Assembly (NCBI RefSeq): GCF_902150025.1
Contig: NZ_CABFVS010000026.1
Span: 80,289 to 144,288, forward strand
Direction: 5' to 3'
DNA from: Bartonella massiliensis
GTDB lineage: Bacteria > Pseudomonadota > Alphaproteobacteria > Rhizobiales > Rhizobiaceae
Length of the DNA stretch: 64,000 bases
Below the pieces are notes generated by a model. It was not told the DNA's origin. It saw only the letters and a list, made by a program, of their open reading frames with translations, and did no database searches. The position numbers and the translations under genes were made by a program. Numbering within the stretch: position 1 is the stretch's first letter; the number at the start of each line of letters is the position of its first letter. This document shows positions 30,175 to 40,533 of this stretch, one piece after another.

Positions 30175-31989
30175 ATGAGTCTTAAATGTAATAAAAGACT
30201 GTTTATATACACAGTATGGCGAAACATTGTGATTGTTTTGCTGTTATTAATGCTGTGTATCTCTTTGATTTTTTGGTATTATTTTATTCAACCCCGTGGC
30301 TATCAAGCAACTTTAACATTCTCATTATCTGATTCTCTAGGAAAGCCATTACCAATAGAAAAACAAGATGATATCATTGCTTTTTTGTTTTCACAGCCTT
30401 TATTCTTAGATGATTCGTATTTTTCTTTAAGGGGGCTTTATAGGAAAAAAAATCAAGAAAATGTCCGTTTATTGCGTCATGGTGATCTTATCGATCTTAC
30501 TTTTGAAGCTGCAACACTTGAAGAAGCTCAACAGGGGGTGGAAACTTGGTTCTCTGCATTTTTGCAAGCAATTATAAAACAGAAACAGTTTTTGTTAAAT
30601 AAAAAATTCGAAGACAGACAATATGATAATACTGCAATCGTTAATATCATGCAGGGGTTTCGTGCATCGATCGATTCGTTTATTCAGCATAGTGTAAAAC
30701 AAACAGAGCTTCACGATCTTTCGATACAATTAACGCAAGCAACGTTAAAGCGTATTCATTTAACAAGTTTGAATTCAACAATTAATATGATGCGTGAAAA
30801 GGGGCAGTCTTTACTGTCTTTATCGTTTATTGCAGAAAATTCAGCAATTGTTGCTTTGGAATCTAAACGTGACCTCTTGGAAACACAAAGAGCGCATATG
30901 GCTGAGCAATTGGGGTGGACACATCCTCAAATTAAGGCAATGACTGCGGAATTAGAGGCGGTTTCTCACCAATTAAAAAATAAAATTTTACAGATCGTTT
31001 ATCAAATTCATTCAGATAAGCTTATTACAACGGAATTGGAACAACAGCTCAAAAAAAGAGTGAGTTCTTTTGTAAAAGATCAATCCCAATCTTTAAATGA
31101 AATATTTTATGCGTTTGAAAATAAAATAAAAGCAGAAATCGATGCACAAAATCAAGCAATGCGTAAGTCTACTCAAGAGAAAGAGCAAGTTATTAGTTCG
31201 AATGATGTTTCTCTTTTCTTGCAAAATGCAAAGATCGATGTGGTGATGCCAACAAAGTTAGCACCCGTTTCTTTTATGTCTCTTTATGGAAAAAATATTC
31301 TTGTGAGTGCATTGGCGAGTTTCATTACTCTTTTGCTTGGAATAGGGTTGTTTTATCCGTTTTTTAGAAGCAGAAAAGATCAACACTCAGAAGAGAATTT
31401 GAGATCAAAAGAAAATGCTTTAAGGAAGAATGAGGATATTTTAGTCTCTCAAGAACCCAAAAACCTTGAAGCTTGTATTACGATAGATGGATTATCTGAT
31501 GTCTTGAAATGGTGTGCTTCAACCGTTATTTCAATCATTGGACCAGAGGCAGCACGAACAGCAGCCAAGCTTTCACTTCACCTTACAAAAGAGAACAAAA
31601 CAATTTTGTTGGTCGATATTTCTGGTCAACAAATAGAGAAAGTCATTGGTCCACATCGGGGACTGACTGATATTTTAACGGGCAATGCCCAGTTTCATGA
31701 TGTCATTTATCGTGATTATGATACGGGGGTTGATATTCTCCCTCAGGGGTTAACAAGCGCTGTTTCTGCAAAAGATTTTTCAAATGATATTTCTCATATA
31801 TTGCAAGAATTTAAAAAAGAGTACGATTTTATCATTTTAGAGATGGCAAGCGAACCAAAATATGGACTTGAGCAATTTGCAGAGCTAACAGACTATTATA
31901 TTTGTAATACTGTTTTAAATAAACAGGATTGGATGATGCGGATGGTCAACGGTTTTCCAAAGACTGTTTATCGCGTTGTTACATCATAA
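30175..31989 (+). CDS. Wzz/ExoP-like chain-length and tyrosine-kinase-like membrane protein, ATP site degenerate
   Basis: About 604 residues from ATG 30175; an upstream TTG at 30157 is possible but less likely. A transmembrane helix at about 15-40, a periplasmic coiled-coil part (to about 385), a second helix (SALASFITLLLGIGLFYPFF) and a cytosolic domain follow the order of polysaccharide co-polymerases such as ExoP/GumC. The cytosolic part resembles a BY-kinase or ParA-like fold (ILLVDISGQ for Walker A prime, GLTDILTGNAQFHDVI, YDFIILEMAS for Walker B), but the P-loop reads IGPEAARTAAKLS, with Arg where the invariant Lys belongs. No polysaccharide genes are nearby. Likely a non-kinase regulator or relic. 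Confidence 0.65.
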   Translation: MSLKCNKRLFIYTVWRNIVIVLLLLMLCISLIFWYYFIQPRGYQATLTFSLSDSLGKPLPIEKQDDIIAFLFSQPLFLDDSYFSLRGLYRKKNQENVRLLRHGDLIDLTFEAATLEEAQQGVETWFSAFLQAIIKQKQFLLNKKFEDRQYDNTAIVNIMQGFRASIDSFIQHSVKQTELHDLSIQLTQATLKRIHLTSLNSTINMMREKGQSLLSLSFIAENSAIVALESKRDLLETQRAHMAEQLGWTHPQIKAMTAELEAVSHQLKNKILQIVYQIHSDKLITTELEQQLKKRVSSFVKDQSQSLNEIFYAFENKIKAEIDAQNQAMRKSTQEKEQVISSNDVSLFLQNAKIDVVMPTKLAPVSFMSLYGKNILVSALASFITLLLGIGLFYPFFRSRKDQHSEENLRSKENALRKNEDILVSQEPKNLEACITIDGLSDVLKWCASTVISIIGPEAARTAAKLSLHLTKENKTILLVDISGQQIEKVIGPHRGLTDILTGNAQFHDVIYRDYDTGVDILPQGLTSAVSAKDFSNDISHILQEFKKEYDFIILEMASEPKYGLEQFAELTDYYICNTVLNKQDWMMRMVNGFPKTVYRVVTS

Positions 31990-32119
31990 ATTTTAAAAAA
32001 GAGAAATATACATTGCATATTATTGTGGTGTGCTTATATTTTTCTAAGGTTATAGTACATATTAGTCTATAAAGATTTAATATTTAAACTTTGAAATGCA
32101 TGTGCATTTGGAGAGAAGC

Positions 32120-33211
32120 GTGGGGCAATCAGAGATGGAAGTAAAGAGATTCAACGAGAGCACTTTAACACCTGTGCAGAAGAAAAATCGCAAGCAAATT
32201 CAGGTGTGGCTTTATTCTATTTTATTGCTTTGCTTGGCAATTGTTTTGGTAGGGGGTGCAACCCGTTTAACAGGATCAGGATTATCGATAACGGAATGGA
32301 AACCAATTCATGGCGTCATACCACCAATTGGTGTGGATCAATGGCAAGAGGAATTTTTAAAGTATCAACAAATAGCACAGTATAAACTTCTTAATCGCGA
32401 TATGACCTTAAGTGCTTTTAAGGTCATTTTTTGGTGGGAATGGGCGCACCGTGTTCTCGGACGTCTTGTTGGTCTTGTCGCTTTATTGGGATTATTTTGG
32501 TTTTGGGCGACGAAGCGTATTGAAAAAAATATTTTACTTCCGCTTATTGTGGTGCCGATTCTTATCGCCTTTCAAGGTTTTATTGGTTGGTGGATGGTCG
32601 CTTCAGGGATTGGGCAAAGTGATTTAACAAGTGTGAGCCAATATCGTTTGGCATTTCATCTTATAACGGCATGTTTTGTCATTATTTTTGTTACATATTT
32701 ATCTAGAGGACTTGCAGAATATTCAGAAAAACCAGCCAATCAAAAGGTTCAATATTTTGCAGCTTGGCTTGTTATTCTCGTCTTGATAGAGATTTATTTG
32801 GGGGCTTTGGTTGCAGGGCTTCATGCTGGAAAAGTCTATAATACATGGCCCCTTATGGATGGTCAGATAATTCCTGATGGATTATTGCAACATCGCCCTG
32901 TTTGGCTTAATTTCTTTGAAAATCCCTTAACGGTTCAATTTATTCATCGGTTTTTTGCTTATTTTTTATTTATTGTCTCGGTTTTTCATGCTTTCTATGT
33001 GCAAAAAAATATTCCGCATTCAACCCACTCGCGTCGAGCATTTCTTATTTGCTTGATGATTATTATCCAAGCGCTTTTGGGAATCTTGACGCTGTTACAT
33101 GAGGTTCCAATGAGTTTGGGACTCATTCATCAAAGTATGGCATTAGCTGTGTTATGTTTTGTGGTTGCACACTGGCGAGCAACAAAAGGGGCATATCGCG
33201 TTGTTGAATAA
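32120..33211 (+). CDS. ctaA: Heme A synthase (COX15/CtaA family)
   Basis: Eight transmembrane helices and the heme-binding histidines are visible: WEWAHRVLGRLVG, FHLITACFV, QFIHRFFAYFL and LIHQSMALAV; the first-loop signature GGATRLTGSGLSITEWKPIHGVIPP is exact. It oxidises heme O to heme A for cytochrome aa3 oxidase in the inner membrane. I prefer the GTG at 32120 because GGAGAG lies six bases before it; ATG 32096 and ATG 32135 are alternatives. The cox genes themselves are not in this window. Confidence 0.93.
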   Translation: MGQSEMEVKRFNESTLTPVQKKNRKQIQVWLYSILLLCLAIVLVGGATRLTGSGLSITEWKPIHGVIPPIGVDQWQEEFLKYQQIAQYKLLNRDMTLSAFKVIFWWEWAHRVLGRLVGLVALLGLFWFWATKRIEKNILLPLIVVPILIAFQGFIGWWMVASGIGQSDLTSVSQYRLAFHLITACFVIIFVTYLSRGLAEYSEKPANQKVQYFAAWLVILVLIEIYLGALVAGLHAGKVYNTWPLMDGQIIPDGLLQHRPVWLNFFENPLTVQFIHRFFAYFLFIVSVFHAFYVQKNIPHSTHSRRAFLICLMIIIQALLGILTLLHEVPMSLGLIHQSMALAVLCFVVAHWRATKGAYRVVE

Positions 33212-33231
33212 AACGTGTATCCAAATGGCGT

Positions 33232-34164
33232 TTAGTGGCCTAAAAGCATTAAATCGAGGTTTTGGATAGCAGCAGCGGAGGCTCCTTTTCCTAAATTATC
33301 AAAGAGGGCGCTAAGATTAAAAATACCTTCGCGATCATTGCCAAATACGAACAGTTTCATACCATCTTTGTTGGTGAAACATTCTGGATTTAGTCTTTGA
33401 AGAGAAGTGGTTTCTTCTTGTGATGCAACGGAAATGATATTTTGTCCATTGTAATGGTTTGTAAGAATTTCGCGCAGATCAGAACTGTTTGCTGATTTTG
33501 TGAATAAATGGCGGTGCAGTGGAAGATTGACAATCATTCCCTGAGGAAAACGACCAACACTAGGTATAAAAAGTGGTGTGCGGTTGATTTGTCCATGGAG
33601 TTTAATTTCTGGTACATGTTTGTGTTCAAGATTGAGTCCATAGATAAAATAATTTTCCTGAGTATTTTCTTGAGATTGATTTTCCATTTGTGTAATCAAT
33701 TGCTTTCCACCACCGGTGTAGCCAGAAATTGCATGAATCGAGATGGGATAATCGGCGTCTAGCAATCCTGCTTCGCGAAGGGGGCGAATCAAGCTAATAG
33801 CGCCGGTGGGATAACATCCAGGATTAGATACGTAATGGGCTGCTTGAATGCGTTTTTTTTGGCCTGCTGTCATTTCAGGAAAACCGTAGACCCAGTTTGG
33901 TGTAATACGGTGAGCTGTTGAGCTATCAATAATCCTAATGTTTTTATTCTTTTTAAGCCAATGAACTGTTTCGCGTGCTGTATCATCTGGAAGACACAAA
34001 ATGGCAATATCACTTTGATTAAGATAGTTTTGTCGTAAATGAATATTATGCCGATCCTTATGAGCAAGAGAGAGTAACTCTAAATCTGTACGCCCCTCTA
34101 AGCGTTTTTGTATTTGTAGCCCGGTTGTACCATGTTCACCATCAATAAAAACTTTGATTGCCAT
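33232..34164 (-). CDS. argC: N-acetyl-gamma-glutamyl-phosphate reductase (type 2)
   Basis: 310 residues, the short type-2 form. NAD(P) loop DGEHGTTGLQIQKRL at the start, catalytic Cys in VSNPGCYPTGAI, and the ISGYTGGGKQLI and FIPSVGRFPQGM segments are all present. It makes N-acetylglutamate semialdehyde in arginine synthesis. It converges on ctaA with 20 bases between stops. In many relatives it follows rplM-rpsI; here the upstream region has no gene for 350 bases, so it appears separated from them. Confidence 0.93.
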   Translation of the reverse strand: MAIKVFIDGEHGTTGLQIQKRLEGRTDLELLSLAHKDRHNIHLRQNYLNQSDIAILCLPDDTARETVHWLKKNKNIRIIDSSTAHRITPNWVYGFPEMTAGQKKRIQAAHYVSNPGCYPTGAISLIRPLREAGLLDADYPISIHAISGYTGGGKQLITQMENQSQENTQENYFIYGLNLEHKHVPEIKLHGQINRTPLFIPSVGRFPQGMIVNLPLHRHLFTKSANSSDLREILTNHYNGQNIISVASQEETTSLQRLNPECFTNKDGMKLFVFGNDREGIFNLSALFDNLGKGASAAAIQNLDLMLLGH

Positions 34165-34464
34165 TCTTACTTGCCTTGATAAAATTTCTCTTAGATTAAC
34201 TTATCTCAATGATATTCAGCTTTTCATATTATAAATTATTTTAAATCATTACCAAATTAAATAATAATCATTAACTTATTGAATTCATTTACATTAAAGA
34301 TACTTTATAAAAAGTATAAAAAAATTAAGAGTGTAAAAGGAGGAACTTAACCTCATTTTTTTGCCAATTCTTACGATAGATTTTTTGGGTTGTTTCTATC
34401 ACAAGGAATAATAAGATAGGAGATAAATATTTGCATTGTTATTTTTGAGCGTAAGGGGGTTAAA
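34165..34464. other. Spacer between argC and glyA
   Basis: AT-rich divergent promoter region for argC and glyA. No riboswitch fold of the glycine, SAM or THF type could be recognised. The glyA-proximal end holds the short leader frame listed separately. Confidence 0.5.
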
Positions 34465-34554
34465 ATGTTTGGTTTACATGGTTTGCTGTGTTATCGTCTA
34501 ATGACTTTATTTTTTAATGTTAGGAACATGTTTTATGACTCAGCAAGAAAATGA
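34465..34554 (+). CDS. Possible 29-residue leader peptide overlapping the glyA start
   Basis: ATG at 34465 is preceded by AAGGGGG at good distance. The frame reads [21 protein letters not shown] and ends in TGA at 34552, 18 bases inside glyA and out of frame with it. Ribosomes finishing here could affect initiation at glyA. It may equally be chance; it resembles no known leader. Confidence 0.25.
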   Translation: MFGLHGLLCYRLMTLFFNVRNMFYDSARK

Positions 34555-35848
34555 CACACAAAAGCGCTTTTTTAATGATAATTTACAAACTGTTGATAGC
34601 GCAATTTTTGATGCCATTAGAGATGAATTTGGGCGTCAACAGCATGAGATAGAGCTTATTGCTTCAGAGAATATTGTTTCAAGAGCCGTTCTTGAAGCAC
34701 AAGGATCAGTTTTAACCAATAAATATGCAGAAGGTTATCCAAGAAAGCGCTACTATGGTGGGTGTCAATTTGTTGATGTCGTTGAAGATTTAGCCATTGA
34801 AAGAGCAAAACAGCTTTTTGGAGCTGCTTTTGCAAATGTCCAGCCTAATTCTGGCAGTCAGATGAATCAGGCTGTCTTTTTAGCTTTACTTTATCCTGGT
34901 GATACATTTATGGGGCTTGATTTAAATGCTGGTGGTCATTTAACCCACGGTTCATCTGTCAACATGTCAGGAAAATGGTTTGACGTTGTTTCCTATGGTG
35001 TGCGTCAAGAAGATCAGATTATTGATATGGAGGAAGTTGAGCGGCTTGCAAAAGAACGTAAGCCCAAACTTATTATAGCAGGGGGCTCATCTTATCCTCG
35101 ACTCTGGGATTGGAAACGATTCCGTGATATTGCAGATGAGATTGGAGCTCATCTTCTTGTTGATATGTCTCATATTGCTGGTCTTGTTGCTGGTGGTGTG
35201 CATCCTTCACCTGTTCCCCATGCGCATATTGTCACGACAACAACACATAAATCGCTTCGAGGTCCTCGGGGTGGTTTGATCTTGACAAATGATGAGGCTT
35301 TATCCAAAAAAATTAATTCTGCTATTTTCCCTGGTCTTCAAGGGGGGCCTTTAATGCATGTGATTGCGGCAAAGGCTGTGGCATTTGCTGAAGCTTTACG
35401 TCCCTCTTTCAAGAGTTACAGTGCCAATGTGGTCGCTAATGCGAAAACTTTAGCAAAAACATTACAGAATAATGGTTTTAATATTGTTTCTGGCGGTACA
35501 GACAATCATTTATTATTGGTGGATTTACGTTCGAAAAATCTAACAGGAAAACGTGCCGAATTGGCTTTGGGACGTGCTCATATTACCTGCAATAAAAATG
35601 GTATTCCTTTTGATCCTGAAACACCCTCTATAACATCGGGAATTCGTTTGGGATCACCTGCTGCTACAACGCGTGGTTTTTTAGAAAAAGAGTTTGTTCA
35701 AGTGGGTCATTTGATCGCAGAAGTTCTTGATGGTCTTCGGAATGTAAAAAATGATGAAGATAATCATGCTGTTGAAATGGCTGTTAAGAAAAAGGTGGAA
35801 GATATAACAAATCAATTTCCTCTTTACTCTTATCTTAGCACACGTTAA
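34535..35848 (+). CDS. glyA: Serine hydroxymethyltransferase
   Basis: About 437 residues from ATG 34535, chosen over the in-frame ATG at 34517 because AGGAAC lies upstream of it and family starts fit. The PLP lysine lies in [62 protein letters not shown] and HIAGLVAGG are exact family words. It interconverts serine and glycine while charging THF. It opens a same-strand run glyA-nrdR-ribD-ribE-ribH-nusB with short gaps. Confidence 0.97.
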   Translation: MTQQENDTQKRFFNDNLQTVDSAIFDAIRDEFGRQQHEIELIASENIVSRAVLEAQGSVLTNKYAEGYPRKRYYGGCQFVDVVEDLAIERAKQLFGAAFANVQPNSGSQMNQAVFLALLYPGDTFMGLDLNAGGHLTHGSSVNMSGKWFDVVSYGVRQEDQIIDMEEVERLAKERKPKLIIAGGSSYPRLWDWKRFRDIADEIGAHLLVDMSHIAGLVAGGVHPSPVPHAHIVTTTTHKSLRGPRGGLILTNDEALSKKINSAIFPGLQGGPLMHVIAAKAVAFAEALRPSFKSYSANVVANAKTLAKTLQNNGFNIVSGGTDNHLLLVDLRSKNLTGKRAELALGRAHITCNKNGIPFDPETPSITSGIRLGSPAATTRGFLEKEFVQVGHLIAEVLDGLRNVKNDEDNHAVEMAVKKKVEDITNQFPLYSYLSTR

Positions 35849-35861
35849 GGATAAAAAAGAG

Positions 35862-36344
35862 ATGCGCTGTCCTTACTGTCAGTATGAGGATACACAGGTT
35901 AAAGACTCACGTCCAGCAGAAGAGGGGGCGGTTATTCGCCGCCGCCGTGTGTGTTCCGTTTGTGGTGGTCGTTTTACAACTTTTGAACGTGTTCAATTGC
36001 GTGAGCTCTTGGTGACTAAAAAAAGTGGACGATGTGAGCCATTCGATCGTGATAAGTTAATGCGATCGGTTGATGTGGCTGTACGTAAGCGTAATATTGA
36101 TCCTGATCATATTGAACGAGCAATTTCTGGTATTGTGCGTCAGCTTGAAAGTTTGGGGGAACCAGAGATTGCTTCAGAGAAAATTGGACGTCTTGTAATG
36201 GAAGCATTAAAAAGAATAGATGATATTGCTTATATCCGTTTTGCTTCTGTCTATCGAGATTTTCGTAATGCAAGCGATTTTCACGATGTTATCGATGAGT
36301 TGTCAAAGGGTATAGCGGATACAGAATCTCGTTTTGATGAATAA
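35862..36344 (+). CDS. nrdR: Transcriptional repressor NrdR
   Basis: 160 residues. Zinc ribbon CPYC at residues 3-6 and [12 protein letters not shown], then an ATP-cone domain ([46 protein letters not shown]). It senses ATP/dATP and represses ribonucleotide reductase genes. It starts 13 bases after glyA and overlaps ribD, the standard alphaproteobacterial order. Confidence 0.96.
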   Translation: MRCPYCQYEDTQVKDSRPAEEGAVIRRRRVCSVCGGRFTTFERVQLRELLVTKKSGRCEPFDRDKLMRSVDVAVRKRNIDPDHIERAISGIVRQLESLGEPEIASEKIGRLVMEALKRIDDIAYIRFASVYRDFRNASDFHDVIDELSKGIADTESRFDE

Positions 36345-37464
36345 AAAAGTGCAAGATGAACGGTTTATGGCTGCGGCTATTCGTTTAGCAGAGCGTCATG
36401 TGGGACTTACAGGTGAAAATCCTTCCGTGGGTACGTTAATTGTGCAAAACAATAACGGTGGAGGGCCATCTATTGTTGGCTATGGCGTAACAGCTCTTGA
36501 GGGCAAGCCGCATGCCGAAGTGCAAGCTTTATGCATGGCTGGTTCTTTAGCTCAAGGAGCGACGGCTTATGTGACTTTAGAACCTTGTTCGCATTATGGA
36601 AAAACTTCTCCGTGTGTCAATGCACTTATTAATTCAGGTATTTCTCGGGTTGTTGTTGCACTGACTGATTGTGACAAGCGTGTGGATGGTCATGGACTTG
36701 CTCTTTTGCGTGCGGCAGGTATTGAAGTGGTTGAGGGCATTTTAGCTGAAGAGGCTTTTGAATCTTTATGGACACATTGGTGTATAAGGAAGATACAACG
36801 CTGTGCTGTTACTTTTAAAATGGCCGTTTCTGCTGATAATGGTGTAGGAAAAAAGGGGCAGGGGGGAATAAAAATTAGTGGAACGCTTTCTCATGCCCAT
36901 ACGCATATTTTACGAGCTCAAAATAATGCTATCCTCGTTGGTCTTGGGACTATACTAGCAGATGATCCACAACTCAGTTGCCGTTTACCAGGGATGGAGA
37001 TGCGCTCACCAATTCGTATTATTTTAGATGCAGATTTATCTATCCCCCTTGATGCGAAAGTTGTCCAAACCGCTATAAAAATTCCTACTTGGGTTATTTG
37101 TGATGTGAATCTTTTAACGGAAAGCAAGAAAAATGCATTGGAGCAATGTGGTGTGTCTATTTATTCGATAGAGATGAATAATGGTTGTGTAGACCCCTTT
37201 GCTCTTTTACAGATGCTTTATAAATATGGGATTAATAGCGTTTTACTGGAAGGGGGCGTAAAGACAGGGGAAAAATTTTTGAATGCTGGTTGTGTTGATC
37301 ATTTGATATGTTTTTATAGTCCTGTTGTTTTAGGAAAAAATCGTATTGAAGCGCCTCATTTTGGAAATTACCTCTCACAGTTTCATGAAGTTGAGACAAG
37401 AATGTTTGGAGATGATCGTTTTTATAAATGGAGACGTAAGACATTATGTTCACAGGAATTGTAA
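36337..37464 (+). CDS. ribD: Bifunctional riboflavin deaminase/reductase RibD
   Basis: About 375 residues from ATG 36337, overlapping nrdR. N-terminal deaminase with zinc ligands HAEV and [12 protein letters not shown]-terminal HTP-reductase domain with [43 protein letters not shown] and [16 protein letters not shown]. It performs two successive steps from the GTP cyclohydrolase II product. ribE overlaps its end by 19 bases. No FMN riboswitch is seen upstream, so control is presumably not by that route. Confidence 0.94.
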   Translation: MNKKVQDERFMAAAIRLAERHVGLTGENPSVGTLIVQNNNGGGPSIVGYGVTALEGKPHAEVQALCMAGSLAQGATAYVTLEPCSHYGKTSPCVNALINSGISRVVVALTDCDKRVDGHGLALLRAAGIEVVEGILAEEAFESLWTHWCIRKIQRCAVTFKMAVSADNGVGKKGQGGIKISGTLSHAHTHILRAQNNAILVGLGTILADDPQLSCRLPGMEMRSPIRIILDADLSIPLDAKVVQTAIKIPTWVICDVNLLTESKKNALEQCGVSIYSIEMNNGCVDPFALLQMLYKYGINSVLLEGGVKTGEKFLNAGCVDHLICFYSPVVLGKNRIEAPHFGNYLSQFHEVETRMFGDDRFYKWRRKTLCSQEL

Positions 37465-38063
37465 CGGATATCGGTTGTGTTGAAGATGTTCAGTTTTTAA
37501 AACAGGGGATACGTTTAAAGATTACGACACACTATCCTATGGAAAGCTTAGCAATTGGTGCATCAATTGCGTGTTCAGGAATTTGTCTGACGATTGTGGA
37601 ACGAGGATTTAAACAGGAAGATTCAAATTGGTTTGTTGTTGAGGCGTGGGAAGAAGCATTACGTTTAACCAATCTTACCCAATGGAAAAAAGGAACTTTT
37701 GTTAATTTAGAACATTCGCTTCGATTGGGTGATGAAATGGGAGGACATTTGGTTTCTGGTCATATTGATGGCTTGGCTGAAATCATTGAACAAAAAAATG
37801 AAGGAGATGCAATTCGTTTTTATTTAAAAGTTTCAAAACCATTTGTACCTTTCATTGTTCCTAAGGGATCACTTGCACTTAATGGAACATCCTTGACTGT
37901 TAATAGTGTTCATGGTTGTGTTTTTGATGTTTTGATTATTCGCCATACACTTGAAATGACAACCTGGGGACAAGCTAAAACTGGAGATTGGGTCAATCTG
38001 GAAATTGATCAACTTGCTCGTTATGCCGCTAAGCTTTTAGCTTTTAAAAGAGAAGATGAATAA
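37446..38063 (+). CDS. ribE: Riboflavin synthase alpha chain
   Basis: 205 residues with two lumazine-binding repeats. [15 protein letters not shown] opens the first, which has ACSGICLTIV; the second starts at HLVSGHIDGLAEI and has LNGTSLTVNSV. It dismutates two lumazines to riboflavin. The ATG lies inside the 3' end of ribD, which indicates coupling. Confidence 0.95.
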   Translation: MFTGIVTDIGCVEDVQFLKQGIRLKITTHYPMESLAIGASIACSGICLTIVERGFKQEDSNWFVVEAWEEALRLTNLTQWKKGTFVNLEHSLRLGDEMGGHLVSGHIDGLAEIIEQKNEGDAIRFYLKVSKPFVPFIVPKGSLALNGTSLTVNSVHGCVFDVLIIRHTLEMTTWGQAKTGDWVNLEIDQLARYAAKLLAFKREDE

Positions 38064-38143
38064 GCAACAACTCTATTGATTGCCTTTAGAATTTTATGCT
38101 CTATAGCTCTGAGTTTTTTGATTCGTTTTTGTGGAATTCTATT

Positions 38144-38599
38144 ATGATGAATGAGATACGTAAAAAACCTCACGTATTGATTGTTGAGGCGCGTTTTTAT
38201 GAAGAGATTTCTGATGCGCTTTTGAAAGGTGCTGTGAATGCTTTGCAAAAAGCTGAAGTAAGTTATGATGTTATAACGGTTCCAGGTGCTTTAGAAATAC
38301 CAGCGGCAATAGCTTTTGCTGAGCAAAATAAGATATCTTATGATGGTTATGTTGCTCTGGGTTGTGTTATTCGGGGTGAAACATATCACTTTGAAATTGT
38401 TGCTAATGATTCTTGTCGGGCCTTGATGGATTTAACGGTTCATAGGCACTTAGCTATTGGAAATGGTATTTTAACTGTTGAAAACGAAGAACAAGCATGG
38501 GTGCGTGCAAAACAAGATGAAAAAAATAAAGGTGCTTTTGCGGCTGAAGCTGCTTTATGCATGATCGCTCTAAAAAAGAGATTTGGAGATAATCATTAA
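38144..38599 (+). CDS. ribH: 6,7-dimethyl-8-ribityllumazine synthase
   Basis: About 151 residues from ATG 38144. Start judged from the family: [22 protein letters not shown] is the usual first strand of RibH1-type enzymes, and upstream in-frame codons (from 38096) read unlike it. Substrate loops [23 protein letters not shown] and the catalytic His in that segment are present. It condenses the RibA and RibD products to lumazine. nusB follows after two bases. Confidence 0.94.
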   Translation: MMNEIRKKPHVLIVEARFYEEISDALLKGAVNALQKAEVSYDVITVPGALEIPAAIAFAEQNKISYDGYVALGCVIRGETYHFEIVANDSCRALMDLTVHRHLAIGNGILTVENEEQAWVRAKQDEKNKGAFAAEAALCMIALKKRFGDNH

Positions 38600-38601
38600 A
38601 T

Positions 38602-39072
38602 ATGGCTGATATAAAAAGCAGACATTTTCCGCGTTCAGCCAATAAACGTGGAGCAGCAAGATTGGCTGCAGTTCAAGCGCTTTATCAAATGGATATCGTA
38701 GGTTCGGGCGTGAAAGAAACGGCAGCTGAGTATGAGGCTTATCGTTTGGGAAAAGATATTGATGGAGACCAGTATCTTGAAGCTGATTTTCAATGGTTTT
38801 TAGCGATTATAACGGGCGTTGTAAAAGATCAAAAGCAGCTTGATCCTTTGCTTCATCAACAGCTTTCTGCAGAATGGTCTCTTTCACGTCTTGATTCTAT
38901 ATTGCGAGCAATTTTACGAGCAGCTTTATGGGAGCTGATCAACCGTAAAGATGTTCCTGTTGCAGTTGTTATGAATGAATATGTTGATATAGCCAAAGCA
39001 TTTTTTGAAGGGGATGAGCCAAAACTTGTTAATGCAGTTCTCGACAGTATGGCAAAAAAAGTCCGATCCTAA
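38602..39072 (+). CDS. nusB: Transcription antitermination factor NusB
   Basis: 156 residues, all-helical. [17 protein letters not shown] is the N-terminal RNA-binding helix, and [39 protein letters not shown] with [14 protein letters not shown] [13 protein letters not shown] is the C-terminal signature. With NusE it binds boxA of rRNA leaders. Last gene of the rib run; a strong hairpin follows at 39092. Confidence 0.95.
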   Translation: MADIKSRHFPRSANKRGAARLAAVQALYQMDIVGSGVKETAAEYEAYRLGKDIDGDQYLEADFQWFLAIITGVVKDQKQLDPLLHQQLSAEWSLSRLDSILRAILRAALWELINRKDVPVAVVMNEYVDIAKAFFEGDEPKLVNAVLDSMAKKVRS

Positions 39073-39091
39073 GAATTATAATTTCTTGTAT

Positions 39092-39122
39092 TTATTAGGT
39101 CTGATAAAATCAGACCTAATAA
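39092..39122. terminator. Bidirectional terminator between nusB and the bamE-like gene
   Basis: TTATTAGGTCTGAT (39092-39105) and ATCAGACCTAATAA (39109-39122) form a perfect 14-base stem with a three-base loop, placed between two convergent genes. Confidence 0.85.
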
Positions 39123-39151
39123 TATTAAAATGGTATGCAGAGTTATCTACT

Positions 39152-39640
39152 TTAGTGAGGGGCTGGTAGATTCGCAGGGCCTTTTATAATTTGAATTAAG
39201 AAAGGGTGCTCTTTTGTTACTGTTGGTGTTGTTTGAGTAATGAAATCAAACACCTGACCGTCTTGTAGACCATAGTTAGCAACTTTTGTAACCTGATTAT
39301 TGTTATTGAAGTAAATAGCTAAAACTTTTCGATCAATAATCTTTGTTTTCATAAATTGCATCCCACGATAACGTGTTTGTGAGATGTAATAAAAAACTTC
39401 ATTATCATAATTTGTTTTTAATGAAGGGGTGCCTAAAGCTAAAAGAACCTGTTCTTGGCTTGAACCAACGGAAATAGAACTCAGAGCATTTTTATCAAGA
39501 ATATAGCCCTCTCTATAAATTTGACTTGAACCTGAAGAATCAAGAAAACTACAACCGGCAAGCGTTACAACGCTTGCTATTGATAGACCAATCAATAATT
39601 TACGTTTGATTAAGTCCATTACGTAAGGCATTTGAAACAA
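39152..39640 (-). CDS. Outer-membrane assembly lipoprotein, BamE/SmpA (OmlA) family
   Basis: About 162 residues. I choose the TTG at 39640 as start because AGGAG lies five to six bases before it; ATG 39631 and ATG 39619 lack a site at that distance. A lipoprotein signal ends at the lipobox VTLAGC. The mature part has the SmpA/OmlA pattern: REGYILDKNALSSISVGSSQEQVLLALGTPSLK and VFYYISQTRYRG. BamE helps the BAM complex insert outer-membrane beta-barrels. Divergent from DUF177 at 39861, the usual neighbourhood. Confidence 0.88.
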   Translation of the reverse strand: MFQMPYVMDLIKRKLLIGLSIASVVTLAGCSFLDSSGSSQIYREGYILDKNALSSISVGSSQEQVLLALGTPSLKTNYDNEVFYYISQTRYRGMQFMKTKIIDRKVLAIYFNNNNQVTKVANYGLQDGQVFDFITQTTPTVTKEHPFLIQIIKGPANLPAPH

Positions 39641-39860
39641 TGATATCTCCTTTTTATATTGAGATTTACGACAAGAAGGCAATCCCAAGTTTTTTTTTCC
39701 AATTTTAGCTTTAGTCTACCGTAGCTTACATTGAGTTTCCCTGTTATAAAGCAAATTATGCCATATAGAATTTCTTTAGAAAAGAAAAAAATAATAAAAT
39801 GCCTTTGAGCTAAATATAAAGCACTGTGTTTTATATGTTTTCATATTTTAGGAGTTGTCA

Positions 39861-40418
39861 ATGAATGTTCAAAACGTTTCTCAAATGACATTTGCTTTGG
39901 CTTATCCAATATCCGTACGTTCCCTCCCTGCTAAAGGTATAAGAGTTGACTTTTGCGCAAATAAAAAAGAATGTACACATTTAGCTCAGAACCATGATTT
40001 AGTTGAAGTCAAATCTTGCGAGGGAAAATTCCATATTTTTCCGTGGAAAAAACGCGGCGTGCGTATAAAAGGTTTGTTACAAGCGCGTATAGTACAGTTA
40101 TGTGTTGTGACATTAGAACCATTAGAAAATATTCTCCGTGAAAATATTGAGGTTGTTTTTGTTCCTGAAGATTCAGATCTGATGAAGCCAAAAATATCAG
40201 ACGATACACGAGAATTGTTTTTAGATGTGGAGGGGCTTGATACCCCAGAAGTTTTTTATAACGACAAAATTGATATTGGTGCACTCATGGAAGAATTTTT
40301 CGAGTTGTCTATTAATCATTATCCACGTAAAGAGGGGATAAAGATACATGTGGTTGAAAATTTAGAAGAAGCAGAGCAAAAAAAATCGCCATTTTCTATT
40401 TTGAAAAATTGGAAGTAA
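39861..40418 (+). CDS. YceD/DUF177 family protein
   Basis: About 185 residues from ATG 39861 with GGAG six bases upstream. Family signs are the central LQARIVQLCVVTLEPLE (most members have a Cys here), ENIEVVFVPE, and the acidic IDIGALMEEFFELSINHYPRKEG near the C-terminus. In many bacteria the gene lies before rpmF and plsX and influences 23S rRNA processing; in rhizobia it lies directly before plsX as here. No catalytic function is known. Confidence 0.88.
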   Translation: MNVQNVSQMTFALAYPISVRSLPAKGIRVDFCANKKECTHLAQNHDLVEVKSCEGKFHIFPWKKRGVRIKGLLQARIVQLCVVTLEPLENILRENIEVVFVPEDSDLMKPKISDDTRELFLDVEGLDTPEVFYNDKIDIGALMEEFFELSINHYPRKEGIKIHVVENLEEAEQKKSPFSILKNWK

Positions 40419-40533
40419 TTGTAAAAACACAAAAAAATTATCTATTGTATACTATGATAAAAACGGTATTTTCTACAAAGCTGTTTTTGTAAGATGTGCT
40501 TGATAAGTATTTAGGAGCTAAAAATCATAATAT

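Noticed and set aside
36345..38143. FMN riboswitch for the riboflavin genes
   Set aside because: Genes overlap or nearly so from nrdR to ribE and the short ribE-ribH gap holds no RFN-type fold.
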